The notes beneath the pieces were generated by a model. It was given only the letters and a program-made list of their open reading frames with translations, was not told the origin of the DNA and did not search any database. A stretch of 64,000 nt of DNA from AC-32 sp963728765 (lineage in GTDB: Bacteria > Actinomycetota > Thermoleophilia > Gaiellales > Gaiellaceae), in contig CAVSKX010000001.1 in NCBI GenBank assembly GCA_963728765.1, positions 62,001 through 126,000 on the forward strand. Reading direction: 5' to 3'. Positions 17,374-26,881 of this stretch are shown here, one piece after another. The stretch's first letter is position 1, and every line of letters starts with the position of its first letter. A program made the translations under genes and the position numbers.

Positions 17374-18926
17374 CAGGCCGCCAGTCGCTCGAGCAGGTGG
17401 TCGCCGACGCGCAGGGAGTTGGCCATCGCCGTCAGCGCGGGGTTGACCGCGCCGATGCTCGGGAACACGCTCGTGTCGACGACGTAGAGGTTGTCGACCT
17501 CGTGCGCGCGGCACTCCGTGTTCACCACGGAGGTCGCCGGATCGCTGCCCATGCGGCACGTGCCGGCCTGGTGCGCGCACCCCGCCACCGGGATGTCGTT
17601 CTTCATGTACGCGAAGCGGTGGAAGAGGTGGCCGGAACTCATGTCGAGGCCCCCGAGCAGCGAGTGCAGCTTGTCGTAGAGCTGCTTCTTCGCCTCGGCG
17701 TTCGTCTCGGTGTAGCTCACCGTGACCTTGCCGTCCTTGTCGAGGCTGACCCGGTTGTCGGGCTTCGGTAGGTCCTCGGTGGAGAGCCAGAAGTCGATCG
17801 CGTGCCGCGCGACCCGCTCGAGCGACCAGTCCGGCGCAAGCTTCGTCTTGCCTGGCTGCTCGCCGCGGAACATCGGCGCCTGTGACTTGCCGACCATCTG
17901 GATGTTCCCCAGCGGATACTCGAAGTCGTCGCTGCCGAAGTAGAAGTCGTTCAGCCCGAGCGTCTTCTGGTACACGGTCGGGTTCTCCTCGCGCGACAGC
18001 GCGAGCACCGCGACGCTGTCGTGAAACATGAAGTTGCGGCCGACCTGGTCGGAGCCGTTGGCGAGCCCATTCGGATGCTTGTCCGTCGCCGAGGCGAGCA
18101 GCAATCTCGCCGTGTTCGCCGCCCCGCAGGCGACGACGACGAGATCGCCGCTGAAGGTCTCCGTTTCACCGTTTCGCTCGACAACGACCCCCGTAACAGC
18201 GGTGCCCTCCGGGTTCGTCTCGAGCCTGGACGCCTTCGCGTTCGTCAGCAGGGTCACGTTCTCGTGCTCGAGTGCCGGTCGCACACCGAGCACTTCGGCA
18301 TCGGCCTTGGCGTGCAGCGGACACGGAAAGCCGTCGCAGTTGGCGCAGCGCACGCACGTGCTGTAGGGCGGGTTCTGCTCGTCGAGCAGGATCCCGCAGG
18401 GCGCGTGGAAGGGGTGGTAGCCGGCGGCGGCCAGCTGATCGGAAAGCTGCTGGATGCGCGGCTCGTGCGACACGGCCGGGTGCGGGTACGGTCCACTGGA
18501 ATGAGGCTCGGTCGGGTCTTCGCCCCGTGCGCCGTGCACCTGGTACAGCTGCTCGGCCTGCGTGTAGTGGGGCTCGAGCTCGTCGTACGAGATCGGCCAG
18601 GCCGGCGAGATCCCGTCGTGGTGCTGGAGCTCGCCGAAATCCCGCTCGCGCAACCGGTAGAGGGCAGCGCCGTAGAGCTTCGTCGCCCCGCCGACGAAGT
18701 AATGGATCTGCGGCTGGAACGGCTTGCCTTTCTTGTCGTACCAGGTGTCCTCGGAGACGTACCGGTTCAGAACGAAGACGTCCTCCGCCAGCCAGTTCTG
18801 CGGCTCGCGCGGGAGCCAGTCGCCGCGCTCGAGCAGGAGGATCCGCTTACTGGAGGGAGCGAGGTGCCGGGCGAGAGTCCCACCACCCGCGCCGGTTCCG
18901 ATGATGATCACGTCGTAGGCATCCAT
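17373..18926 (-). CDS. GMC family FAD-dependent oxidoreductase
   Basis: A 517-residue flavoprotein. The FAD-binding GTGAGGGTLARHL is at about 10-22, GGATKLYGAALYRLRERDF follows at about 80, and the C-terminal part has HQAGTCRMGSDP and FPSIGAVNPALTAMANSLR, the conserved GMC end with the catalytic His. A cysteine group C-x2-C-x2-C-x4-C (TCVRCANCDGFPCPLHAK, about 195) might bind a metal or cluster. It probably oxidises a sugar or sugar alcohol. It is coupled to both neighbours by TGATG. Longer upstream frames are shadows of the GH15 gene. Confidence 0.87.
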   Translation of the reverse strand: MDAYDVIIIGTGAGGGTLARHLAPSSKRILLLERGDWLPREPQNWLAEDVFVLNRYVSEDTWYDKKGKPFQPQIHYFVGGATKLYGAALYRLRERDFGELQHHDGISPAWPISYDELEPHYTQAEQLYQVHGARGEDPTEPHSSGPYPHPAVSHEPRIQQLSDQLAAAGYHPFHAPCGILLDEQNPPYSTCVRCANCDGFPCPLHAKADAEVLGVRPALEHENVTLLTNAKASRLETNPEGTAVTGVVVERNGETETFSGDLVVVACGAANTARLLLASATDKHPNGLANGSDQVGRNFMFHDSVAVLALSREENPTVYQKTLGLNDFYFGSDDFEYPLGNIQMVGKSQAPMFRGEQPGKTKLAPDWSLERVARHAIDFWLSTEDLPKPDNRVSLDKDGKVTVSYTETNAEAKKQLYDKLHSLLGGLDMSSGHLFHRFAYMKNDIPVAGCAHQAGTCRMGSDPATSVVNTECRAHEVDNLYVVDTSVFPSIGAVNPALTAMANSLRVGDHLLERLAA

Positions 18927-20818
18927 CAGTACTCCTCCAGCATCTCGGGCACGATGATCCGGGCCGCGGCCTCGATCAGCGCCAGATGCGAGAACGCCTG
19001 TGGGAAGTTCCCGAGGTGGCGTCCGGTCGAGGCGTCGAACTCCTCCGCGTACAGGCCGAGCGGCGACGAGATCCGCAGCAGGCGCTCCATCAGGTCGCGC
19101 GCCTTCTGCGTCTCGCCGACGATCCCGAGCGCCGACACGAGCCAGAAGGAGCAGATCAGGAACGTGCCCTCCTTGCCGGAGAGGCCGTCGTCGGTCTCCC
19201 CGGTGCGATAGCGCAGCACGAAGCCGTCCTCGGTCAGGTCGGTCGCGATCGCGTCGACCGACTTCCGGAGCGTTTCGTCGTCGCCGGGCAGGAAGCCGAA
19301 GATCGCGGCGAGCAAGGTCGAGGCATCGAGCGCGTCGGTCTCGTAGTGCTGGCGCAGGACGCCGTCGCGCACGCCGTGCTCGAGGATGTCGGCGCGGATC
19401 TCGTCCGCGGTTGCGGCCCACGACGCCTGGAGCTGCGGGTCGCCGCGGATCTCCCCGAGCTTGGCCGCGCGGTCGAGCGCGACCCAGCACATCAGCTTCG
19501 AAGAGACGTAGTGCTGCGGCTTGCCGCGCGCCTCCCAGATGCCCTGGTCGGGCTCGCGCCAGACGTTGATTGCGCACTCGGCCTGCGACTGCACAATCGG
19601 CCACAGGCGCCGCGGCAGGCGCTTGCTGTGCACCGAGTGGAGCAGGACCGAGTCGAGTGCGGCGCCGAAGACGTCGTTCTGGCGCTGGTCGAAGGCGCCG
19701 TTTCCGATCCGCACCGGGCTTGCGCCCGCATAGCCGGTCAGCTCGTCGCGGGTCGACTCGGTCAGGTCGCGGCGGCCGTCGATCCCGTACATGATCTGCA
19801 GCGACCCGTCCTCGGTCGGCTCGAGGTCGGCGATGAACTCCATGAACTCGTCGGCTTCCCAGTTCAGGTTGAGGAAGTGGAGCGCCTGGAGGGTGAACGT
19901 GGTGTCGCGGATCCACGTGTAGCGGTAGTCCCAGTTCCGCTCGCCGCCGGGAGTCTCGGGCAGTGAAGTGGTGAGCGCTGCGACGGTCGCTCCGGTCGGC
20001 ATGTAGGTCAGGCCCTTGATCGTGAGCGCGGAGCGCTGGATCGGATCGCGCAGCCGGTGATCCGGGATCCGCGCGCCGCTCAGCCAGTTGCGCCAGAAGC
20101 GGGTCGTGGCCTTCTGCCTCGTCCGCGCCTCGTCCACGTCTTGTGGCGTCACGAGCTCCTCGGCCCACGATAGGGCGCAGTAGGCGCGGTCGCCGGCCTG
20201 TAGGACGTGCCGGGCCCGGACGCGGTCGCCCTCGATGCCTAGCTGCAGGTCGGTCTGGAGCCGGAACTGCTGGTCGCCGCCGTTGGCGTCGGCCACGTGG
20301 TGACCCTCGCCGACGGCGGTCCACTCGGCGGGGGTCCGGCCGTAGTCGAACACCGGCTCGCACACGAGCTCGATCTCGATCTGGCCGTCGAGGCACTCGA
20401 CGGTGCGCACGAGCATGTGGTCGGCGTCGTCGTCTGCGGGTGGCCGCGTGTGCGGCGTGATCCGGTCCTCGTGGTCCGTGGGCCCCATCGTCAGCGCGTC
20501 ACGAACGAGCGCCCAACCGGACGGCGTCTTCCAGGTGGTTACGAAGACGTTCGTTCCGGGCTCGTACGCGCGCGCGGTTGGGTGGGCGAGGCCGAACGGG
20601 CCGAAGCGGAAGAAGCCGGCCTCGCGGTCGAGCAGGCTTCCGAACACGCTCGGCGAGTCGAACCGCGGGATACAGAGCCAGTCGATGGCGCCGTCGGGCG
20701 CCACCAACGCGCCTGTGTGGCAGTTCGACAGGAACGCGTAATCGGCGATGGGCGGGAACGGCGAGGGTGCGGCGGCGCTCTGCGGCTCGCTCTGCTGAAT
20801 CGGGGTCTCGGTGCTCAT
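18926..20818 (-). CDS. Glycoside hydrolase family 15 protein (glucoamylase/trehalase type)
   Basis: A 630-residue cytoplasmic protein with no signal peptide. The N-terminal beta-domain starts IADYAFLSNCHTGALVAPDGAIDWLC, the hallmark of bacterial GH15 proteins, and the (alpha/alpha)6 domain carries NWDYRYTWIRDTTFTLQAL and GKEGTFLICSFWLVSALG, which hold the catalytic glutamates. Actinobacterial relatives release glucose from alpha-glucans or trehalose. ATG 20818 overlaps the zwf stop by four bases. Substrate (glucan or trehalose) cannot be decided from sequence. Confidence 0.88.
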   Translation of the reverse strand: MSTETPIQQSEPQSAAAPSPFPPIADYAFLSNCHTGALVAPDGAIDWLCIPRFDSPSVFGSLLDREAGFFRFGPFGLAHPTARAYEPGTNVFVTTWKTPSGWALVRDALTMGPTDHEDRITPHTRPPADDDADHMLVRTVECLDGQIEIELVCEPVFDYGRTPAEWTAVGEGHHVADANGGDQQFRLQTDLQLGIEGDRVRARHVLQAGDRAYCALSWAEELVTPQDVDEARTRQKATTRFWRNWLSGARIPDHRLRDPIQRSALTIKGLTYMPTGATVAALTTSLPETPGGERNWDYRYTWIRDTTFTLQALHFLNLNWEADEFMEFIADLEPTEDGSLQIMYGIDGRRDLTESTRDELTGYAGASPVRIGNGAFDQRQNDVFGAALDSVLLHSVHSKRLPRRLWPIVQSQAECAINVWREPDQGIWEARGKPQHYVSSKLMCWVALDRAAKLGEIRGDPQLQASWAATADEIRADILEHGVRDGVLRQHYETDALDASTLLAAIFGFLPGDDETLRKSVDAIATDLTEDGFVLRYRTGETDDGLSGKEGTFLICSFWLVSALGIVGETQKARDLMERLLRISSPLGLYAEEFDASTGRHLGNFPQAFSHLALIEAAARIIVPEMLEEY

Positions 20819-22254
20819 GACGCCACCCACGGCTCGTGCCAGCGTCCGTGTCCTGCGGTGAGCGCATCGGCCTCGGCCGGGCCCCAGGATCCCGGGGCAT
20901 ACGAATGGACCGGCGGCGGCGAGTCGATCAGCGGCTGCATGATCCGCCACTGCTCCTCGACGCCGTCCTGGCGGGTGAAGCGCATGCTGTTCCCCTCCAG
21001 CGCCGCTTGGAGCAGAACCTCGTAGGGCGTCGGCCCCTCGCCCCCCTCCTGCTCGAACTCCATGTCGAGCGAAATCGCGGACGCGCCCGCGGCATCGGCG
21101 CGGTGGGCGTCGACGATCAGCTTGATTCCGGTCGTCGGGTCGAGCCTCACGATGAGCTGATTCGGCTCGGGACGCCGCGCGTGCAGGTGGAACCCGAGGT
21201 TGGGAGGATGCTTGAACACGAGCCGGAGCTCGGTCTCGGTCGCCGCGAGCCTCTTGCCCGTGCGGATGTAGAAGGGCACGCCCGCCCAGCGCCAGTTCTC
21301 GATGTCGAGACGGAGGGCGGCGTAGGTCTCGGTCGTGGAGTCGGGCGCGACCCCGTCGATGTCGAGGTACCCGTTGTACTGGCCCCGCACGTAGTGGGCC
21401 GGGTCGGCGGTGACGACCGCCCCGAAGAGGTTCGCCTCTGCGTCCTTGATCGCCGAGGCCTCGCGCCGGGACGGCACCTCCATGGCGGCCGCGGCGACGA
21501 CCTGCATCAGGTGGTTGACGACCACGTCGCGGAGCGCGCCGACCGGGTCGTAGAAGTGTCCCCGGTCCTCGACCCCGAAGTCCTCGGCCATCGTGATCTG
21601 GACCGATTCGAGGTGATGTCGGCTCCAGAGCGGCTCGAGCATCGAGTTCGAGAACCGGAGGTAGAGGATCTCCTCGAGGCCCATCTTCCCGAGGTAGTGG
21701 TCGATCCGGTAGAGCTGCGACTCGTCGATGTACCGGTGCAGCTCGTCGGCGAGCTCACGCGCGGATTGCAGGTCGTGGCCGAACGGCTTCTCGACCACGA
21801 CCCGCGCGTTCTTCGTCAGGCCGGCCTCTGACAGCCCCTGCACGACGCGCCCGAAGAGGAAGGGTGGTATCTCGAGATAGAAGGCCGGAAGCGTCGCGCC
21901 GTCGATTGCGTCCCCCACGCGCTCGTAGGTGGCCGCATCGGCGAAGTCCCCGGACACGTACGACAGGCGGGCTGCGAAGCGCTTGAAGACGTCCTCGTCG
22001 AGCTGCTCGCCCGTTCCCACGATCGACTCGCGCGCACGCTCGACCAGTTGGCCGACCGACCAGTCGTCCACTGCCACGCCGAGGATCGGGCAGTCCAGGA
22101 GCCCGCGCTGCTCCAGCCGGTAGAGCGACCGGAACGTCATCACCTTCGCGAGATCGCCGGTGATCCCGAAGATCACGAGGCGATCCGCAGGTCGACCTTC
22201 GGCTTGCGGCGACTGCGCCTTCGGAACTGCGGCGGTATGTGTTTCAGTGGCCAC
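20815..22254 (-). CDS. zwf: Glucose-6-phosphate dehydrogenase
   Basis: A 479-residue enzyme with the NADP-binding start LVIFGITGDLAKVMTF and the substrate-site signature RIDHYLGK, which contains the catalytic histidine region. It makes 6-phosphogluconolactone and NADPH, opening the pentose phosphate pathway. GTG 22254 is chosen because GAAGGGAG precedes it; an in-frame ATG at 22311 would add 19 residues not seen in the family. It heads a five-gene cluster of sugar enzymes and is divergent from an MFS gene 119 bases away. Confidence 0.93.
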   Translation of the reverse strand: MATETHTAAVPKAQSPQAEGRPADRLVIFGITGDLAKVMTFRSLYRLEQRGLLDCPILGVAVDDWSVGQLVERARESIVGTGEQLDEDVFKRFAARLSYVSGDFADAATYERVGDAIDGATLPAFYLEIPPFLFGRVVQGLSEAGLTKNARVVVEKPFGHDLQSARELADELHRYIDESQLYRIDHYLGKMGLEEILYLRFSNSMLEPLWSRHHLESVQITMAEDFGVEDRGHFYDPVGALRDVVVNHLMQVVAAAAMEVPSRREASAIKDAEANLFGAVVTADPAHYVRGQYNGYLDIDGVAPDSTTETYAALRLDIENWRWAGVPFYIRTGKRLAATETELRLVFKHPPNLGFHLHARRPEPNQLIVRLDPTTGIKLIVDAHRADAAGASAISLDMEFEQEGGEGPTPYEVLLQAALEGNSMRFTRQDGVEEQWRIMQPLIDSPPPVHSYAPGSWGPAEADALTAGHGRWHEPWVAS

Positions 22255-22373
22255 TCTTGCTCCCTTCCCCGGCGTAAGCGACCCCGCGGCGATGAAAGCA
22301 ACAGGCTCCAAGCCACGCTTCGTTCGAATGGGATGAAGCCGATTGACTGCCGGTCTGTGTAACTAGGCGGAAG

Positions 22374-24005
22374 GTGCAAAGCAGCGCCGCTCCCGAAACC
22401 CGCGATGCACCGGCCCGGGCCGGGCTCGTGCTGGGTGCGCTGATCGCGGTCGCGGCCGTCGCGAACCTCGGGCTCGCGGTCGCGAACGTCGCTCTGCCGT
22501 CGATCGGCAAGGAGTTCGACGCCTCGCAGACGGCGCTCAACCTCGTCGCCGTCGGCTACTCCCTCGGCCTCGCCGCCTCGGTGCTCTACTTCGGCGCCGT
22601 CGGCGACCGCTACGGGCGCAAGCTCCTGCTCATCCTCGGGATGCTGGTCACGATCCCAGCCGACTGCCTGGCCGCCTGGGCGCCGACGATCGAGGTGCTC
22701 TTCGGCGCTCGCGTGCTGGGCGGGCTCGCTGCAGGCATGGCGTACCCGACGACGCTGGCGCTGATCACGGCGCTCTGGTCGGGGCCGGCACGAACGAAGT
22801 CGATCGCCCTCTGGGCCGCGACCGGTGGCGCCATCAGCGCACTCGGCCCGCTCACAGCGGGCGTGATGCTCGACCACTTCTGGTGGGGATCGGTCTTCCT
22901 GATCACCCTGCCGCTCGCCGTGATCGCACTCGTGATGGCGCTGAGGCTCGTGCCGAGCCACGTCAACGAGACGACAGAGTCGGTCGACCACCTCGGCGGC
23001 ACGATCTCGGTCGTGGCCGTCGGCGCGCTGATCCTCGGGATCAACTTCGCGGCCGTGCCGAACGAGACGACGCTCATCGTGAGCCTGTTCATCGTTGCGG
23101 TCGCCGGCATTGGGGCGTTCTTCGTCCGCCAGCGGCGCGCGCCGAACCCGCTCTACGACCTCAACGCCGCCGCCCGCCCGACGTTCTGGGTCGCGGCATG
23201 CGCCGGACTGATCGTCTTTGGCTCGCTGATGGGTGCGATGTTCATCGGCCAGCAGTTCCTGCAGAACGTCCTCGGCTACTCCGCGGTGGAGGCCGGAGCG
23301 GCGATCCTCCCCGCCGCCGCCTTCATGGTCGTCGTCGCGCCGAGGTCGGCCAAATTGGTCGAGGCCCGGGGTGCTCGCTTCACGCTCCTCTTCGGCTACG
23401 TCTTCGTGCTCCTCGGCTTCCTGACGATGCTCCTGCTCTGGAAGGAGGACATCTCCTACTGGAAGGTCGCGCTCGGCTATTCGTTCGTTGGGATCGGCGT
23501 CGGGCTCGCGGGGACGCCCGCCTCTCACTCACTGACGGGGTCGGTGCCCATCAAGCGAGTCGGGATGGCATCCGGCACCGCCGACCTTCAGCGTGACCTC
23601 GGCGGAGCGATCATGCAGTCGATCTTCGGCGCGCTCCTGACGGCCGGCTACGCCGCCGCTGCCGGAGCGGCGGTCGCGGCGTCCGGAAAGAACCTCAACA
23701 GCAGCGTCCAGGCCGAGCTGACGAAGTCGTTCTCCAGCGCCGCCGACACCGCGTCGAGGTATCCGCCCTCGGTTCAGGACAACATCGTGGCCGCCGCGAA
23801 GACCGCGTTCCTGCAGGGCGACCAGTGGGCCTACCTGGCCGGGATCATCGCGGTCCTGCTGGGAGCGACACTCGTCTTCCTCAAGTTCCCGAAGCGCGCC
23901 GAGGAGACGCAACTGCTTGCCCAGTACCAGGCCGAGGACGCCGCCGCCGAACCAGTGGCAGAGCCCGAGCCACCGCAGCTCCCTTCGCAGCCGCGCCCGG
24001 CCTGA
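22374..24005 (+). CDS. MFS transporter, DHA2-like (14 membrane segments)
   Basis: A 543-residue exporter-type major facilitator. Motif A appears as GDRYGRKLLLILG after the second helix, and motif C-like GGAISALGPLTAGVML in helix 5. About 14 membrane segments place it with the DHA2/QacA group of drug or metabolite exporters. An unusually long loop (about 430-480) before the last helix and a Pro/Glu/Gln-rich tail are noteworthy. Start GTG 22374 with GGCGGAAG directly upstream. Substrate unknown. Confidence 0.85.
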   Translation: MQSSAAPETRDAPARAGLVLGALIAVAAVANLGLAVANVALPSIGKEFDASQTALNLVAVGYSLGLAASVLYFGAVGDRYGRKLLLILGMLVTIPADCLAAWAPTIEVLFGARVLGGLAAGMAYPTTLALITALWSGPARTKSIALWAATGGAISALGPLTAGVMLDHFWWGSVFLITLPLAVIALVMALRLVPSHVNETTESVDHLGGTISVVAVGALILGINFAAVPNETTLIVSLFIVAVAGIGAFFVRQRRAPNPLYDLNAAARPTFWVAACAGLIVFGSLMGAMFIGQQFLQNVLGYSAVEAGAAILPAAAFMVVVAPRSAKLVEARGARFTLLFGYVFVLLGFLTMLLLWKEDISYWKVALGYSFVGIGVGLAGTPASHSLTGSVPIKRVGMASGTADLQRDLGGAIMQSIFGALLTAGYAAAAGAAVAASGKNLNSSVQAELTKSFSSAADTASRYPPSVQDNIVAAAKTAFLQGDQWAYLAGIIAVLLGATLVFLKFPKRAEETQLLAQYQAEDAAAEPVAEPEPPQLPSQPRPA

Positions 24006-24010
24006 CGCTC

Positions 24011-24406
24011 TCAGCCCAGCGCCGTGCCGGCCTCCTCGAGCGCGGCGCCGACGTCGTAGCCGAGCGCGAGGCCGAGTTTCGGAGCGGCGCAGACCACGCG
24101 CGGCTCGCCCAGGATCGGCAGCACCGCCAGCAGGCAGCCGACGATCTCGTCGTCGCTCGCCCCGACCGCCCGCGCCGACTCGACCGCGCAGAGGTAGGAG
24201 GGCGCCGCGGCGTCCATGGCGATCAACGCGGAGATGCAGGCGAGCGCGTGTGTCTTCGGGTCGAGCGCGGACTCCGCCGGGCGTCCGCACTCCTCGGCGA
24301 GCACGCGGCGCAGCAGCGCGTCGTCGCGGATCGTCAGCTTGCGGAGGACCTGCTCCGGTGGTTCCAAGAGGCTCCCCACTCGAGCACGGAGCGCCGGCGT
24401 TCGCAT
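24011..24406 (-). CDS. Carboxymuconolactone decarboxylase (CMD) family protein
   Basis: A 131-residue all-helical protein. The second half follows the CMD pattern: SYLCAVESARAVGASDDEIVGCLLAVLPILG. The usual AhpD-type C-x2-C redox pair and conserved His are absent, so peroxidase activity is doubtful. Start is ATG 24406 (GTG 24409 adjoins it). It lies 21 bases behind the MalT-like regulator on the same strand and is likely co-transcribed. Confidence 0.6.
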   Translation of the reverse strand: MRTPALRARVGSLLEPPEQVLRKLTIRDDALLRRVLAEECGRPAESALDPKTHALACISALIAMDAAAPSYLCAVESARAVGASDDEIVGCLLAVLPILGEPRVVCAAPKLGLALGYDVGAALEEAGTALG

Positions 24407-24430
24407 CACCCGCGCAGGGTGAAACGCGAC

Positions 24431-26716
24431 TTAGCGGTCGTTCGAGACCACGATGCGGAGGTGCTCGCCGAGGCCGAGCCGCTGCGCCTCGGCGACCGCA
24501 TCGCTCCGGCTCGAGACGCCGAGCTTCCGGTACACGGAGATCGCCTGCGTCTTGATCGTGTTGCGCGAGACGAACAGCTGCTCGGCGATCTCGCGGAACG
24601 AGAGGTGCGTGGCGAGGAGCGGGAGCAGGCGCAGCTCGGCGCGGGTCAGACCGGCGTTGTGCTCCGGCGTAACGTCGATCTCCCGCTGGAGCTCCTCCGC
24701 TTGCGCGCTCAGCGAGTCCAGGCCCGGCGAGCGGCGCAGGAGCTCGAGGGCCTCGTCGAGCTGCTCCTGGCCTGCACCCGCGTCGCGGAGGGTGACGAAC
24801 CCGCGCGCCAGCTCGAGCCGAATCTGCACCGCCAGCCATGGCAGCGCGTCGAGGAAGGGCGCGAGCTCTTGCCCCGCGGTCAGCGCCGCACGCGCTTCGT
24901 TCCAGCGGCCATGCCGGAGCATGGTGCGCGCCGTGGCCGCGAAGTCGACCGAGCGCGCCACGTAGGCGTCGATCGGAGAAGCCACGAGGAGCTCGTGCAG
25001 CTCCGTCGAGAGCGTGTCGGCCCGCTCGTGCTCGCCCTGCTCGTCGGCGATGAGCGCGCGCTGGCCGAGCGCCATGACGCGGCTCTCGGTCGCGCCGAGG
25101 GCGGCCTCCGCGGCCTCGGCGAGGATCGGATCGGCGCGGTCGGGGTCGCCCAGCAGCATCAGCGCCGACCCCTGCGCCAGCAGCGCCGGGGCGCGCCAGC
25201 TGCTGCCTACGGCGAGCCCCGCGACGGCCATCTCGGCATCCGCGAGCATCTGCTTCGCGCCCTGGCGGCAGAGCCAGGCGCGCGCCGTCGAGACCCACGG
25301 TGCGATCGTCTTGGTCCCGTCGGGCAGCGTGCCGCGGAAGGTGCCCCGCGTCGCCGCTTCGAGCCACGTCTCGGCGGCCTCCGCCCGGCCCCGAAGCGCG
25401 TGGATTCGCGCGCCCTGTACCGCGACCGCGGGGTACCGCTCGAGCAGCCCCGCTCGCTCGAAGCGCGCCAGCCACTGGTCGAGTGTCGCGATGCGCCCGG
25501 AGTAGTAGAGCGGAAGGGCGAGCGACGTCAGCAGCGCCGCCGCGCGATCGAGGTCGCCCGCCGCGGAGGCGTGCTCGAGCGCAGACTCCTGGTCGCCGTT
25601 CTCTTCGAACCAGTCGGCCGCGCGGCCGTGCAGGCGAGGAACGACCTCCGGCTCGTCCTCGACCAGCTCACGCTGGAGGAGGTCGCGGAAGAGGTGGTGG
25701 TAGCGGTACCACTCGCGCCGGTTGTCCAGCGGCACGAGGAAGAGGTTCGCGCGCTCGATCCTCTCGAGCTCCTGCGCCGATCCCTCGTCTCCGAGCATCG
25801 CGTCGCACAGCGGGCCGGACATGCGCTCGAGCACCGACGTGCGCCGTAGAAACCGCAGCGGGCCGGGACGCAGCCGCGCAAGGTACTCGGAGCGGAAGTA
25901 GTCCGCGAGGTAGCGGTCGTCGCCCGAAAGTGGCACGGCCTCGGTGCCGCTCGCCTCACCGTCGCGAATGGAGAGGGCGGCGAGGTAGAGCCCGGCGGGC
26001 CAGCCTTCGCACTGCTCGACGAGGTCTGCGACCCGCTCCGCGCCGAAACGGGCCCCGGACTGGCGGAGCAGCAGCTCGCCCTCCCGCTTGGTCATCGCGA
26101 GATCGCACGAGCCGAGCTCCAGCAGCCGTCCGCTCGCGCGCAGCTGGGCCAGCGGCACGCGGGGCGAGTTCCGCGACGCAAGCACCAGCATCGAGCCCTC
26201 CGCTTCGGCGTCGACGAGCGCCGCAACGGCCTCGATCGGCGCGCGCGAGCGCAGGAGGTTGAAGTCGTCCAGAACGAGGACGATCGGGCCGCGCTCCGAG
26301 AGCTCCCTGGCCAAGCGCGGCAGGGCCTTCGTCCAGATCGAGGCGCCCGGCTTCTCGAGCGCGTCCACCAGGCGCGCCTCGAGCGGCTCGGCCACCTCGA
26401 GGGAAGCGGCGATGTGCCGCAGCAGGACGATCGGATCGTTGTCGCGCTCGTCGAGGGTCACCCAGGCGAACGAACGGTTGTCGCGCGCCGCCCACTGCGC
26501 GAGCAGCGTCGTCTTGCCGTAGCCCGCCGGAGCGACAACAGTGGTGGCCGCGATCGACGTCGTCGCCCGAAGCCGGTTGACGAGCGCGGTCCGCGAGACA
26601 GTCCCCGGCCGCAGAGGCGGGACCTGGATCTTCGACTCGAGGAAGTCGAACGTCGGCGCAGGCGGCGCCAGCTTCAGCCTGGTCGCGGCCTTTGCCTCGT
26701 CGAGCGGTGGGGTCAC
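24431..26716 (-). CDS. MalT-like LuxR-family ATPase regulator
   Basis: A large regulator of about 761 residues. An NTP-binding domain starts with Walker A APAGYGKTT (about 60-68) and has IVLVLDDFNLL as Walker B; a winged-helix and tetratricopeptide-like helical region follow; the last 65 residues are a LuxR helix-turn-helix (LTRAELRLLPLLATHLSFREIAEQLF). Such STAND regulators switch on by binding a small inducer and ATP. The start is uncertain: I chose GTG 26716, where similarity to the family begins; ATG 26794 would add a Cys-rich stretch that looks non-coding. The target genes are unknown. Confidence 0.85.
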   Translation of the reverse strand: MTPPLDEAKAATRLKLAPPAPTFDFLESKIQVPPLRPGTVSRTALVNRLRATTSIAATTVVAPAGYGKTTLLAQWAARDNRSFAWVTLDERDNDPIVLLRHIAASLEVAEPLEARLVDALEKPGASIWTKALPRLARELSERGPIVLVLDDFNLLRSRAPIEAVAALVDAEAEGSMLVLASRNSPRVPLAQLRASGRLLELGSCDLAMTKREGELLLRQSGARFGAERVADLVEQCEGWPAGLYLAALSIRDGEASGTEAVPLSGDDRYLADYFRSEYLARLRPGPLRFLRRTSVLERMSGPLCDAMLGDEGSAQELERIERANLFLVPLDNRREWYRYHHLFRDLLQRELVEDEPEVVPRLHGRAADWFEENGDQESALEHASAAGDLDRAAALLTSLALPLYYSGRIATLDQWLARFERAGLLERYPAVAVQGARIHALRGRAEAAETWLEAATRGTFRGTLPDGTKTIAPWVSTARAWLCRQGAKQMLADAEMAVAGLAVGSSWRAPALLAQGSALMLLGDPDRADPILAEAAEAALGATESRVMALGQRALIADEQGEHERADTLSTELHELLVASPIDAYVARSVDFAATARTMLRHGRWNEARAALTAGQELAPFLDALPWLAVQIRLELARGFVTLRDAGAGQEQLDEALELLRRSPGLDSLSAQAEELQREIDVTPEHNAGLTRAELRLLPLLATHLSFREIAEQLFVSRNTIKTQAISVYRKLGVSSRSDAVAEAQRLGLGEHLRIVVSNDR

Positions 26717-26881
26717 CCGCAACGCCCCGCAGCTTCCCCCGCCGCGGCATGTGAAGGCATGCAAACAGGATACGGACACTGAGAACACACTCAAAATCGG
26801 TCGTCGCAGGGTCGACGCGCACAGGCCGCGTCATCCACTCCGGGTGATGTACCGCAACCGGAGCCGCGCGACGCTGGCCCC

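Noticed and set aside
17373..20396. Single 1007-residue frame covering GMC oxidoreductase
   Set aside because: The upstream half is a shadow of the GH15 gene in another frame; the GMC protein starts at 18926 with its FAD motif.
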